A stretch of DNA of 64,000 bases from the NCBI GenBank assembly GCA_019321725.1, contig CM033109.1:24253548-24317547 (forward strand). Direction: 5' to 3'. The position numbers and the translations under genes are program-made. The stretch comes from Paulownia fortunei (Eukaryota; Streptophyta; Magnoliopsida; Lamiales; Paulowniaceae). Shown here one piece after another: positions 30,155 to 41,618 of this stretch (position 1 is its first letter; every line of letters begins with the position of its first letter). The notes under the pieces are model-generated. The model made no database searches. It worked only from the letters and a program-made list of their open reading frames with translations, and was not told the origin of the DNA.

Positions 30155-31091
30155 AAGCTTCAACCTTACATTGAATGTCTGCTATGGTTTTGCTGTTATA
30201 CATAGATCTGAATGGAAATTTGAGGATTTATTCATTATATTTTAATATATAATTGCTTTAACCCACAAATTGAAATATAAACCATGATTGGGAACCTAGA
30301 AGAGAAAACTATTTTTCTTTTTGGGTTTATGCGACACTCCACATCACAAGCTACAAAAGATACTCGAGAATTTACTCTTAGCGCAGGAAATGTGATCAAT
30401 GGTTACTAGTGATCATTTTGGATAATGAATTGTTATAAACCATCACGCATTATTTGTGCAAGTGATGGCTAAAAAATACTCGTATTTTTAATCAATTTTT
30501 AGTGCAAGTGTAGAAGAGCTGAAAAAGGAAAGGGGAAAAAAAATATGAACTTGCATATTACTATACTGATAGATATTGCGGCTATGATCAATATAGGAAG
30601 CTAAGGAACTATGTTATAACTAAATAATAGAACTTATTTGTGACATGTTTCTTTACTTGTGATGTTTGTCTGTCCCCTAATTGTGTAGGTTGCGTAAGTA
30701 CTGGTTGAAGGGTGAAAAGTCAGGGACCTCTGAAGTTATGGCCGTGCTACCTGGATTTCCTGACAATGTCCGCACAAATGAAAAGGGCGAGTTTTGGGTA
30801 GCAATCCATTGTCGCCGAACCATATACTCTTACTTCTTAGGTCTGTACCCAAAAGTCCGGAAATTATGGCTGAAGCTTCCAATTTCTGCAAAGCTCCATT
30901 ATCTGATGCAAATTGGAGGTCGTTTTCATGCAGCCGTTGTGAAATATAGCCCAGAAGGTAAGCTTTTACAGATTTTAGAGGACAGACAAGGAAAAGTAGT
31001 TAAAGCAGTGAGTGAAGTGGAGGAGAAAGATGGGAAACTTTGGATAGGAAGCGTCTTGATGCCGTTTGTTGCAGTTTACCAGTTAGACTGA
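27235..31091 (+). CDS. Strictosidine synthase-like protein (APMAP-like), two frame breaks
   Basis: Member of the strictosidine synthase-like (SSL) six-bladed beta-propeller family. Most plant members are not proven to make alkaloids. Exons are 27235-27562, 29277-29552, 29800-29966 and 30689-31091. The start MTPAGIFAGVCLLL gives a signal anchor or signal peptide for the secretory system. Family blocks seen are CGRPLGLRF, GDLYIADAYFGL, VPLGFTNDLD, GNIYFTDSS, FVFCEGSIGR, KYWLKG, LPGFPDNVR and WVAIHCRR, in order over about 390 residues. Two single-base losses break the frame: at 27446-27447 (CCCGAG where CCCGGAG is needed) and at 29902-29904 (TTCCCAAT where one more C is needed). On both sides the protein is perfectly family-like and all splice phases agree. 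The gene is therefore either a very recent pseudogene or a good gene with two base-calling errors. I favour the latter, because both breaks lie in short homopolymers. Confidence 0.88.
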
Positions 31092-31618
31092 GAACCTGAT
31101 ATAATAGACTCCCGATCCCCTCGTTTCTCCTACTGTTGCTGCTGAACCAGCCAATGTAACATGCAGTTGTTGTAGCTTCTTTTTCCACATAGTTTGGACT
31201 CACTTCAGGGATTACATGTTAATGGAATTCTTGTTGCTTCTGTGATGATGAAAGTTGCTTGTAACGTATTTGATACACAATATTAGCACGAAAGATTTCT
31301 TCATGTGTACAACTGTTACAAGGTTTGTTGACAGCAGCATTTCTTCAAGCTTCAACCATTAAAAAAGCCCAAGAGTCTCAGATCAATTGGAATCGGTGTG
31401 GATTTGGTGAAGGGTCTGACCCGTATCTCTGTTTTTCTGCCTTTTCTGTTGAAATTTCTATACCACTTCCATTTACATTGATTCTTGGTATAATCTTTGA
31501 TCAAGTTCTTCAGTAAGCCAAACATTTAAAATCATTTTGTCCTTTAGAGCACATGTCCTTCAGAGCACATCTTTCTCTTCTTCCAAAATATATTCAAATA
31601 CATTTTAATTATTACTAC

Positions 31619-31736
31619 AAAATACTGTCTCTAAATAAAATTAAATATATACGATACATTTTCCAACACGTTTTTCCAAAATATTCTCTATAAATAAAAT
31701 TAAATATACCACACATTCCCCAACATGTTTTTCCAG
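31619..31736. repeat. 59-bp tandem duplication
   Basis: AAAATACTGTCTCTAAATAA at 31619 recurs as AAAATATTCTCTATAAATAA at 31678. The similarity extends through a taaaattaaatata block to a shared end in tttttcc. Confidence 0.75.
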
Positions 31737-31979
31737 AACATTTTCTGTGCCCCAAAACAAATCAAAACATTATAATCCTACATTTAAGAGTTTTTCTTTC
31801 TATAATTAGGTGTTTGTTTCATAAATTCGCATGCATAGCGAGTCCGTATAATCAAAAGCAGTAGGAGGGTATTGTTGCTTTGTGGTGTAATAAAGAAGAA
31901 CTAATTTATACTTATATTATGAGGCCTTTATTCAATACATTGCCATTTAGGACTGAAAAATAAATAAATTACTTTTTAA

Positions 31980-32250
31980 GTCATTAAAAATTCGTTTGAA
32001 CTCGATTTGTTAACTTAACAAATTAAATTTGAATATTTTTATTCGTTTGATAAAATTTTAAAACTCGACTCGATTAGTGAAAAATAAAAAAATATGTAAA
32101 AAAGATAATTTATTCAAACTCGTATTCGATTTGATTAAAATTCATTAAAACTCGATTCGACTAAATTCAAACACAATTTTTTAAACTGATAAAAATTAAA
32201 ATAAACCTAATAGTATCGAACAATTCGACTTTATTCGTTCGTTTGCATTC
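31980..32250. repeat. Dispersed 'ACTCGATTCGA' repeat fragment, hAT-like end
   Basis: The stretch is rich in actcga/attcga words, which are characteristic of a dispersed plant repeat. It ends in a tcgttcgtttgcat block similar to the right end of the hAT-like element at 40787-41539, and it shares inner wording with 19440-19690. Confidence 0.5.
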
Positions 32251-32678
32251 TATTCTCATTCTCTCTTCATCAAACAAAAAAATCAAATAAAATGGAGTGA
32301 TGTTTTCTGGATACAAAACCTGTCGGGTCTGTAATCGGTCTCAAGCCACATACAAACTGGCCTGTGACAGGCCCTTACTAAGGTCATGGCCCAAGTCCCT
32401 ATATTTCCAAAAGAGATTTCTACAGTCTCAATCCTACAATTTCGTCGGTTGTAGAAGATCGACGGCTGAGAGATAGCCATAGCAGGTTAGGGTCCCACTT
32501 TTTATTTCCATTGATGAAATGGCGGGGCTTTCTTGAGAAGCTTTTTCACTGCAAAAGCTCTCTCTCTCTCTCGACACACACACACGCCCACGCACCGATA
32601 TTGTCACAGTGACATTCCGGGGTTTGGTGTTTGCAGACGTCGCAAATAATCCTTAGACAACATGCAGTGATTGAGTAA

Positions 32679-32693
32679 CCCCCCCCCCCCCCC
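32679..32693. repeat. Poly-C tract upstream of RFC1
   Basis: Fifteen cytosines sit in a CT/CA-rich leader region, with a poly-T run at about 32740-32757 nearby. Confidence 0.9.
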
Positions 32694-32882
32694 TCTTTCT
32701 CACACACACGCCTGACGCACTGTGTGTGTCTGCAACTGTTTTTTTTTTTTTTTTTCTTTCTTTTTTGCGTTTCTATTCACTGCGACATTGCATATTGGGA
32801 TTTGGGCTGGCCGGGTTTGGCATTTTTTAATTTTATTTATAATTGTCGAAACGTTTCACTATTTCTTGAAACGCTGAACCAT

Positions 32883-32891
32883 AAACCCTAA
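32883..32891 (+). promoter_or_regulatory. Telo-box (AAACCCTAA) upstream of RFC1
   Basis: AAACCCTAA, followed directly by CCCTC, matches the plant telo-box. That motif is enriched near the transcription start of plant replication, cell-cycle and ribosomal protein genes. RFC1 is a replication gene, so placement and target class agree. Activity here is not shown. Confidence 0.6.
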
Positions 32892-33263
32892 CCCTCTTGA
32901 GGAAATTTTTTCCTTTTAGGCGCTATTTCCCCTGTAAAGGATTAAAGTCCACCGAACATGCCACCCAGATACTAATCTTTCCCAAATTTTCTGATTTGAT
33001 ATGCAGTACTGTAAGACTTCTGTTATTTCTTCTTGTTTCAGATGGTATTTTGAAGGTAAGAATTCGCAGCGTGAAGCTAGTTGCAAGATATAAAAATGGT
33101 AAGTTGAAAATTAAGCTCACGCATCGATCACAAAATCGCATGCACTGCTTTATTTGCATAAACGTGGTTATCTATTTAAGCCATTTTGTGGGGTCAGTTT
33201 TGTTTTGTTTGTGTTTCCTCATTTTGATATTTTTCTGAGGGGTGTTGGGGGAGGAATCATGAT

Positions 33264-36200
33264 ATGGCCATCATTGAAATATTTTGCTCCGAACAGCAGT
33301 CTCAAGATATAAGGAAGTGGTTCATGAAGCAACATGAGAAAGGCACTGGGAATGGCAATACATCGAAGCCGACAAAGCCCTCTACACCCGAGAAGCCTCC
33401 TGCTGTCACTCCACAGCCTGGAAAATTGGTTTGTTCAATCCTCACATTTTTGTTTTAGAACCCATTTGCAATATGAAACAGTTCAAGTGGATTCTTGTAT
33501 TGCTCATAAAATTCAATTATGAATTCTAGTGTTGCTGAATATTTTCTTATGGTAGATGCAAAAACTGGATTTATATGTAATTTGTTTTATTTTTTCTTTT
33601 GAAAAGAATTAGGTCTTTTCAGTTGTGTAATGAGGGTTTTTCAAATTATTGCCTCAGAAACAGAATGTGAAGATAAGACAAATGAGATGATTGTAAAAGA
33701 AATACAGTCAGGATTTCTGCTTCCTTTGAAATATTTTGAACTCTTGTCATATGAGCATCTGGTGTCTCTGTTTACTTTGCTTTGTATCTGAGCAATGCAA
33801 ACAGTTGGGAAGCATGGTAGCACAGGCATCTAATATGAAAATAAAGAATGCCAGAAGCTGCAGCTCCTGTTGGATCTCTATCTTTTTTCTGATCTTCAAT
33901 GTTAAGTGGTTTGTTTATTTGGCAACAGAGAGAAATTAAAAACTTAGATTCACCTTACATGTTTTTCTATTTTGGGGGATCCTAGGTACAAGGAGTTCAA
34001 GAATGTACTGGCAGGAGGAAAACAAGCAAATATTTTGCTAAAGATGGACAAAGTGCAAAAGATGAGATGGAGGTTGAGGAAGTTTCTGCGAAAAAGATGG
34101 CCCAAAGGGGTAGTAAGGAGTTAGCCAGCGATGTGAAGCCCCCACCTGGAAAAAAAATCCACAAACTTGAGAATGATGATGAAGATTTTGTTACACCTAC
34201 TTCAAGAAAGTGTTCAGTTGATACCACTCCAAACAAGAAGTTGAAAAGTGGTTCTGGTAAAGGAGTTGCTCGAAAAATTGTTGATGAAATTGACGAAGAT
34301 GATGGTGAAAAAGTAAAAACTAATTCAAAATCTGCTGGAAGTGGTAGGGGTCGTGGTGCAAAAGGTACTTCAATAACTCCAACTACTGCAAAAGGCATGG
34401 ATGCTGATGAAAGTGATGCAGAGGACATGGATGATAAGGATGCTAAATCTGTAAAACCTAGTGGACGAGGCCGTGGTGGAAGAGGCGCACCAGCAGGTGG
34501 AAGAGGTAGAGGTGGTGGAGGAAGGGGTGGATTCATGAACTTTGGTGAGAGGAAGGATCCTCCTCATAAAGGAGAGAAGGTAAAAAGGTTAAGGATTTTT
34601 ATATCTTCGTCTAAAATGCCACTTGTTGATAATTATTGATTTTCTTGTGTATCAGGAAGTTCCTGAAGGTGCTGCTGACTGTTTAGATGGTTTGACTTTT
34701 GTGATTAGTGGAACGCTTGACAGGTAATCCTTCTATTTCAACGAGTTTGTATGCATAGCGCTAAGATGTTTGCCTTGTGCAATCTCAAATACACATTGGA
34801 ACTGTGTATACCTGCACGTACGGCACTCCCTGTGTGATTGCTTGTGTAGGTTCTTTTACTGGCTCATATGCTACCATAAGACATGTTGGGTGTATATTTG
34901 AATAACATATTCTATTTGTATGGTGATGTGGTTTGGTTATCTATCTTTGCTAGGGGCTTTGACTCTCTTTGATTCAGTTTGAGGTTGCCTTTGCCTTGTT
35001 CTGTTTTTCCAGTTTAGAAAGAGAAGAAGCTGAGGATTTGGTCAAACGCCATGGTGGGCGTGTTACAGGATCTGTCAGCAAAAAGACGGTGATTATTATG
35101 TTGATTCATATATCTTACTATTCCTTTATCCTTTCATTATTTTATCAGTCCGTAGCTTATGCATTTCTTGCAGAACTATCTTCTATGTGATGAAGATATT
35201 GGCGGACGGAAGTCTGCCAAGGCCAAGGAGCTTGGGCAAGTTCCTCATTTTCAATTTTTATGCTGTATTTGGTGATACTAAGCACATTCTCTTTTTTCTT
35301 TGTCATTGTCGTGTTAATATTTTTCTCTATTTATCTCTTCTGCAGTACTGCTTTTCTTACAGAGGATGGTTTATTTGATATGATTCGTGCATCAAATAAA
35401 TCAAAATCAAAAACTTCTGTGAAAGACTCAAAGAAGCCGGTGGATGAGGTTGCACCATCTCCTCCTAAGAAGAGCCCTCAAAAGTCAGCGAAAAGTACTA
35501 TGTTACCATCAACCATAATCTGGTGTTTTCATGAAGCTACCATGGGGATTTAAATTATATGTCATCAGCATGTATGCTCAAATGATTGGAAACATATAGT
35601 CTGTAGATGATGGGCTTAGGAGGTTCATGTCGAAGCTTCATTTTAGTTTTTAAAGCCACTTGGATGAAAATTCATTATAATTATGAACTGGGATTAACAT
35701 TGACTTGCCTTTTAAATAGAAGATTCCTATTTATAAATTCAGTTCATCGGACAGGTTTGATGCAGGGTGGTCGTTTAATTGGACTTTGTGGTTGTCCAAA
35801 AACGACGGGAAAGATTATTAAGATAAGAAGCATGAGACAACTAAGAGTGATTGGATTAACCTCGAAATATCTCCTAGGCTGAACCTCTCTTGTGCCTTCC
35901 AAAAATAATCTTGGAAGAAAATCATGGAATCTCACCAAAAATTCCCAAACTAGAGAGAATGGACTCTTCGATGCCTATTACTAGGAAATAACTAGGAAAC
36001 ACTAGGATTCAAGGAAATCCTTCCTCAGAATTGAGATATTTTTCCTTGATTTCTTCTTCTGGCATAAACTAATAAAGATTGAGGTCCATCATGGTTTATT
36101 AAATGAGTTGCCATTATAATGCACATGGACTGCAAGATTAGCTGTTCTTTATGAATGAGATCGCTGTATACAAACATACATGGTTTGAAGGTTTGTGGTT

Positions 36201-39200
36201 GTTAGTAAAGCTCTTATATTATTGGAGTTTGTGATTATGTGGTTTTAGATTTTACATCACATATGAGTTGCTGCACCCTGCATTCATGGCTGTTTTTATT
36301 TTGGTTTTAATTAAATAATCTGCATGCATATATAAGAAACTACAAAATTAGGCTATGTTAGGTTCGTTTTCATTTCACTTTGTGGAAATGTTATCTCATA
36401 ATGTTCTGAAAAGATTTTCTTGAGATTGTGAAATTAAAATTATGTTCAGATTAGTGAGTTACAAAGTTTGACTAGTTGAATTGACATTGTATTTTGAAAA
36501 AATATGTTTTGTATACTTGTTTTCAAATGCAAAATAAGGAGTGTTTTTTGAAATGGAACCTTGTTTTAAGATAATGGGGTGTAGGTTTTGATAGGGATGA
36601 AAAATAGGACATAGGCTTCCAAAATAGTGTTGTTCATTATAATTTTTTCAGAAAACAAATTAGAAAATGGGAGAAACAAACATGATTTTAGATTGAAAAC
36701 ACAAAATTGTTTCCTGGAAATAAAACTAAACATAGCATTACTTTCTCTCTCTCTCTCTGTGGGCGCAATATTTTGCATCATTGAGTTTAAGTTGTTATTT
36801 GGTTGTCACCTTTGAATTTTTAACCTTTTTGTTAATGCAAAATTGATGAAGAAAGAAAGAAAGAAGCATATTTCTATTATTGGATTATGAACAGTGACTG
36901 CAATTTCTTAGTTTCCCCATGAGGAGGGAAAAGCAACAACCTCAAATTTTTTCTGCTTTTCATTTGATTCTCTCTAAATATGTTTTTACTGGTTGACTTC
37001 CATATTTTTTCTAGAGCAAGCTGGCCACATTGTCGCTAGCTCAGATGCAAAAGGATTGGCCTCTGCTGCAGCCTCTTCCAAGCGAAAAGTTCGACCTACT
37101 GCACAAACTTGGTTGCCATGGACCGAAAAATATAGGCCAAAGGTTCCAAATGATATCGTTGGGAATCAGTCACTGGTATGTCTTTAGTGTTGTCTTTCAA
37201 GCTTTGCTTTTGGAAAGGAATCTTATGGAGAGGTCTGTGTCTGTAAATGCTTTATTAGTGACAATTTCAGGTTGAGTGCAGGTGAAGCAGCTCCATGATT
37301 GGTTGGTAAATTGGAATGATCAATTCCTTAATACAGGGAAAAAGGGCAAGGGAAAGAAACAAAATGATTCTGGTGCTAAGAAAGCTGTGCTGTTGAGTGG
37401 AACGCCTGGCATTGGGAAGACTACTTCAGCGAAGTTGGTTAGTCAGATGCTTGGTTTTCAGACAATTGAGGTTAGGCATTTGTCTTTCATCTTTTCTTTT
37501 CCCTCTTTGTCTCAAGTTATATGTTTAATGATGCTTGATATATATAACTACATTCTTTTTTTAGGTTAATGCTAGTGACAGTCGTGGAAAGGCTGATGCT
37601 AAAATTGAGAGAGGAATTGGTGGAAGCACTTCTAATTCTATCAAAGAACTTGTTAGCAATGAAGCCCTGAGTCTTAACATGGAACGGTTGGCATTTACTC
37701 TAATGCCTGCATCAGAAAGTAACTTAGTGATGTATTCATAATTTTTGACTAATGTTGCAGCTCTCAGCATCCAAAGACTGTTCTTATTATGGATGAGGTT
37801 GATGGTATGTCTGCTGGAGATAGAGGTGGAGTAGCTGATCTTATTGCCAGCATCAAAATCTCAAAAATCCCTATAATATGCATCTGTAATGATCGCTATA
37901 GTCAGAAACTTAAGAGCCTTGTGAACTACTGCTTACTTCTCAGCTTCAGGAAGCCGACAAAGCAGCAGGTCCCTTCTAATTTTATTTATTATACATATGG
38001 ATGCACAAACAAACGTTAGACTAGAAATGCATCCAATTTCATCATTGTAGAGGTTCATACTGCTAGTTCTGATTGTAATGCGTGCCTGCATTTTGGGGTT
38101 GGGGCTGGGTATGATGTGGTGATTGACAAGCTATTGGAGATTCTTGTGGAGAACATACTGAACCTCTCCTGCAAGAATGCATCTGATGTGTATATATTTC
38201 TCTTTTGGTTGAGAAAGTTCCCTTATATGCTTCTATTCGTTGATGTTAATGTAACTCTTAAAATGAATTTGTGGATGGCTGTCCCAACACTGAAGGAATA
38301 TTTAAATGATGAAATGTGGAAGATTGTTTTCAAATTGCTGCTTCAGTAATGTGTTTGTGAGAGATTAAACCATTTAGAGTTCTATTTTTCTAGTTTGTGT
38401 CATTGTATTTCCAAATTGCCATATGCCTAAATTCTTGAATGTTTGTTGTGGCCTACTTTTACATGGTCATCTTTGAGTCGGAACCATTTGAGAGTTTGTG
38501 ATGGTTATCCGTAGCTTCATACTATTCTCATTTTAAAGGTTTATGGCCTTTTTATGAGCTAAATTAATCAGTTAAAATTGCATCTCCAGTTCATCTATTT
38601 GCTAATATAGTTGGCAATTTCAATCCATACTAAAAGTTATGTAACCTGAACCTTGTCTGTAAAGCAAATTTGCTCCAACATTTGATGTCTCAGTTTATTT
38701 TTTGGTTGACATGGAAATGAATCAACTATGTCGAATTGCAATTTCCGCTTGTATTTGTTGCTGCATTAAGCATGATGGTTATAATTTTAGTCAAGTCAAT
38801 AATATTTATGTGAATGGCAATGATAGATGGCTAAAAGGTTATCACAAATAGCAAATGCAGAAGGCCTTCAAGTTAATGAGGTACATTCTCTTTCAGGAAT
38901 TTTTTTTATGTTTTAACTTTTTGTTTAATAGCAATTGTTGCTTTGTCAATAATCTACTTGTCAATGTTAAAACCTACTGCCGCTGCTTCTTTCTTTAAAC
39001 TTCTTGTCCTGTCTTTGATTAGAAATATAACTATTTGCCCCCTTTCGTTGCGTGTCTATGCATATAACTGATTGAGATGGTGCTTTCTGATCATAGATTG
39101 CACTGGAGGAACTTGCAGAAAGAGTTAATGGTGATATTCGTATGGCCCTCAACCAGCTGCAGTATATGAGTCTCTCGATGTCAGTCATTAAATTCGATGA

Positions 39201-41576
39201 CATCAAGCAACGCCTTCAAAGCAGTTCAAAGGATGAAGATATTTCCCCCTTCACAGCTGTTGACAAGTATGCTACCTTCAGATGTTTGCAGTTGTCCGTT
39301 GAATACTATTGTCTGCTTCTTTGTCCACCTTATTTAGCTCTATTTTTTTTTTCTTTTTAATATGGGATATGTGTCTGCCTTGGTCATCTACTTGTTTGAA
39401 GCTATAACTCCCCCATTATGTTTTCATTTGATGTGATTATTGGTGGAAGTAGCAAATTAAAAAGTAATTTACCTGCTAGTTTTAGAGCCCCCAGCTAGGA
39501 ATTCTTTTTCGCTTTTGTACGGGGGCAAAAATGAAATTGGTTTGTTGTGCTAATTCAATCATGTTCTTTGTTAAATGAGGTGCTTCTCTTGATTTGTAAG
39601 TTTCTCATGTGAACCTGCTAGCAAACGAAGTTGAATCTTGTTGATACAGGCTATTTGGCTTCAATGGTGGGAAGTTGCGAATGGATGAGAGAATCGACCT
39701 TAGCATGAGTGATCCTGATCTTGTTCCTCTTCTTATCCAGGTACTGCTCTTACCTGAGGTTAGCATTTGAAAGTCTATTGATCAGCAAGTGAATTGATAG
39801 GAGGACAACATTAGGGAGCTATTAGATTAAGAAACTGTGGAAGAATGCTGAAGATGAGAATTGGTACTGGTCTAAAAGCTAAAGAGAGGAGGAAAAAGGA
39901 AGAAAGAACTAAACGTCACACAAAGTGTTTGGAACTGCATCATTCTATCCATTAAATTTTAAATAGCTCTGTTTTGGTTAGTGCTTTGCATAGACCCCTG
40001 GCATCCTACTTGGACACTAAATGACTTACCTCCCTAACATGTGATGCCACCTTTCAAAGAAAGCATGATCTTGACATCCCTTGGATTTTAGAACATCTGG
40101 AAACTACAAAATAATGTCGGCACTAAAATACTTAATAATAGTCACATCTAAAGGTAATTAATAATGAGCATAAGTAAGATCTCGTGAGAATTTTCTTGGG
40201 ATATACTACATATTTACAGGCGTCTTTAGTATTCCCAAAACTATTTCTTTACACTTGCTTGTCTTAGAGCCTTACCTGGCATATGAACTTTTTCTCCATC
40301 CGCTTGTTTTTGTTGAACTACAATATTTTTCTGCTGAGCACCAAAACTTACCTGTTTGGTTGTAGGACGTCATTTTCTGACCTCCCTTTCTCTTTATCAT
40401 CTTTCAAGCCACTTAAACTTTCTGGTGTACTCAGTTTTCTTTTCCATCAAATCATTGTGCAACATGTGCACAACACATGTTACCATATATATGTTTAAAT
40501 GCTGCAAACATTGGAAACTTGCAGAAATTATTTAGCAAAGATATTCCTACACATGTTTATCGTGATCTGCCTTATAGCTTAAACTTCATCTTCCCTCTTC
40601 AATTTAGAACTTTTTATGTTCAGAGTAGTGTAATTGTTTGTATGTTCCGAAATCAGACAATGGTTTTAGTTATGGATCTTTTATTCTTGGCTATAGCATC
40701 TGTTTTGATCACCACTTATTTTATGGATTCAATATGATTACCCAGAGTCTCTGAAATATGTTTATTTAAAAAATATGCTTTTTGTCAAGGGCTGCAAGCT
40801 TTTTGAGGCGGATAGGGTATTAAGATTCAAATTTGATATATGAACTCAATTTGATATTGAGCTGGCTCAAATATATTCTTGAGTCAAGCTTGAGCATAGT
40901 TGTTTTAGTTTAATGTCTCTCGAGAAACTTTATTATTTCAAATATTTTTCAAAAAATTAATTCAGTATTTTTGTAAATACATTTATTTTGTATATGAATA
41001 CATATAATATTCATATTCTTTGCGCCCTAGACTGGATCTGTGCCACCTAATCTTCCATCTCAAATCCTCATTCACCCCCCTCAAATCAATTTCTCTTCTT
41101 GAAGAGCTTGACTGAAGTTCCTGTCCTTTCAGTTGTGCTTTCAATTGCTGCAAATCATCCGGGCCCTCCCGACGCAAAGCTTGCACCCGTAGCAAGTCTG
41201 TGAACACAAACCTTGCACCCCTTTCAAGTCTGCCTGCGAAAAGCTTGCAAAGATGAGCAAGTCTGTCCACTTTTTTAGAAGTATTTTTGCCCAAAAATCT
41301 CTGTTTTCTTCGGGGTAAGAAGACCAAATTTTTAAAAATGGAATTGGGATTCCACTGGTGAAGCCTTCATGAAATCTCCTGTTTTCTATTTTTTTTTTTT
41401 CCCTCCCTGCTGTTTTGCATTTTTTTCTTCTGGCAAGCTTAAGCTTGAACTCAAACTTGATATATTATGTGGTTGAAGAGTGAATCTTGAGCAAACATTT
41501 ATGTAATATTCGATTCCACTCAGCCTGTTTGCATCCCTATTTTTGGCTGCTTATTGTCATCCTATCTTCTGCCCCA

Positions 41577-41618
<42 letters not shown>

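Larger units (their letters stand above)
31092..32500. other. Intergenic region between the SSL gene and RFC1
   Basis: The SSL 3' UTR lies first. AT-rich repeats follow: a 59-bp tandem duplication at 31619 and a dispersed repeat fragment at about 31980-32250. The RFC1 leader probably begins near 32500. Confidence 0.55.

Noticed and set aside
33997..34536. Minus-strand proline/serine-rich frame of 179 codons
   Set aside because: It is the antisense of the low-complexity acidic and RGG-rich part of RFC1.
38116..38349. Plus-strand frame of 77 codons between RFC1 exons
   Set aside because: It lies wholly in an intron and would not join the flanking exons, and no product is recognised.
40283..40737. 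Two overlapping plus-strand frames in RFC1 intron 13
   Set aside because: They are hydrophobic frames from T-rich intron sequence with no motif and no start context.
40983..41327. Minus-strand frame of 114 codons, charged composition
   Set aside because: It lies inside the hAT-like element and spans its minisatellite. I could not match it to transposase or any other family.
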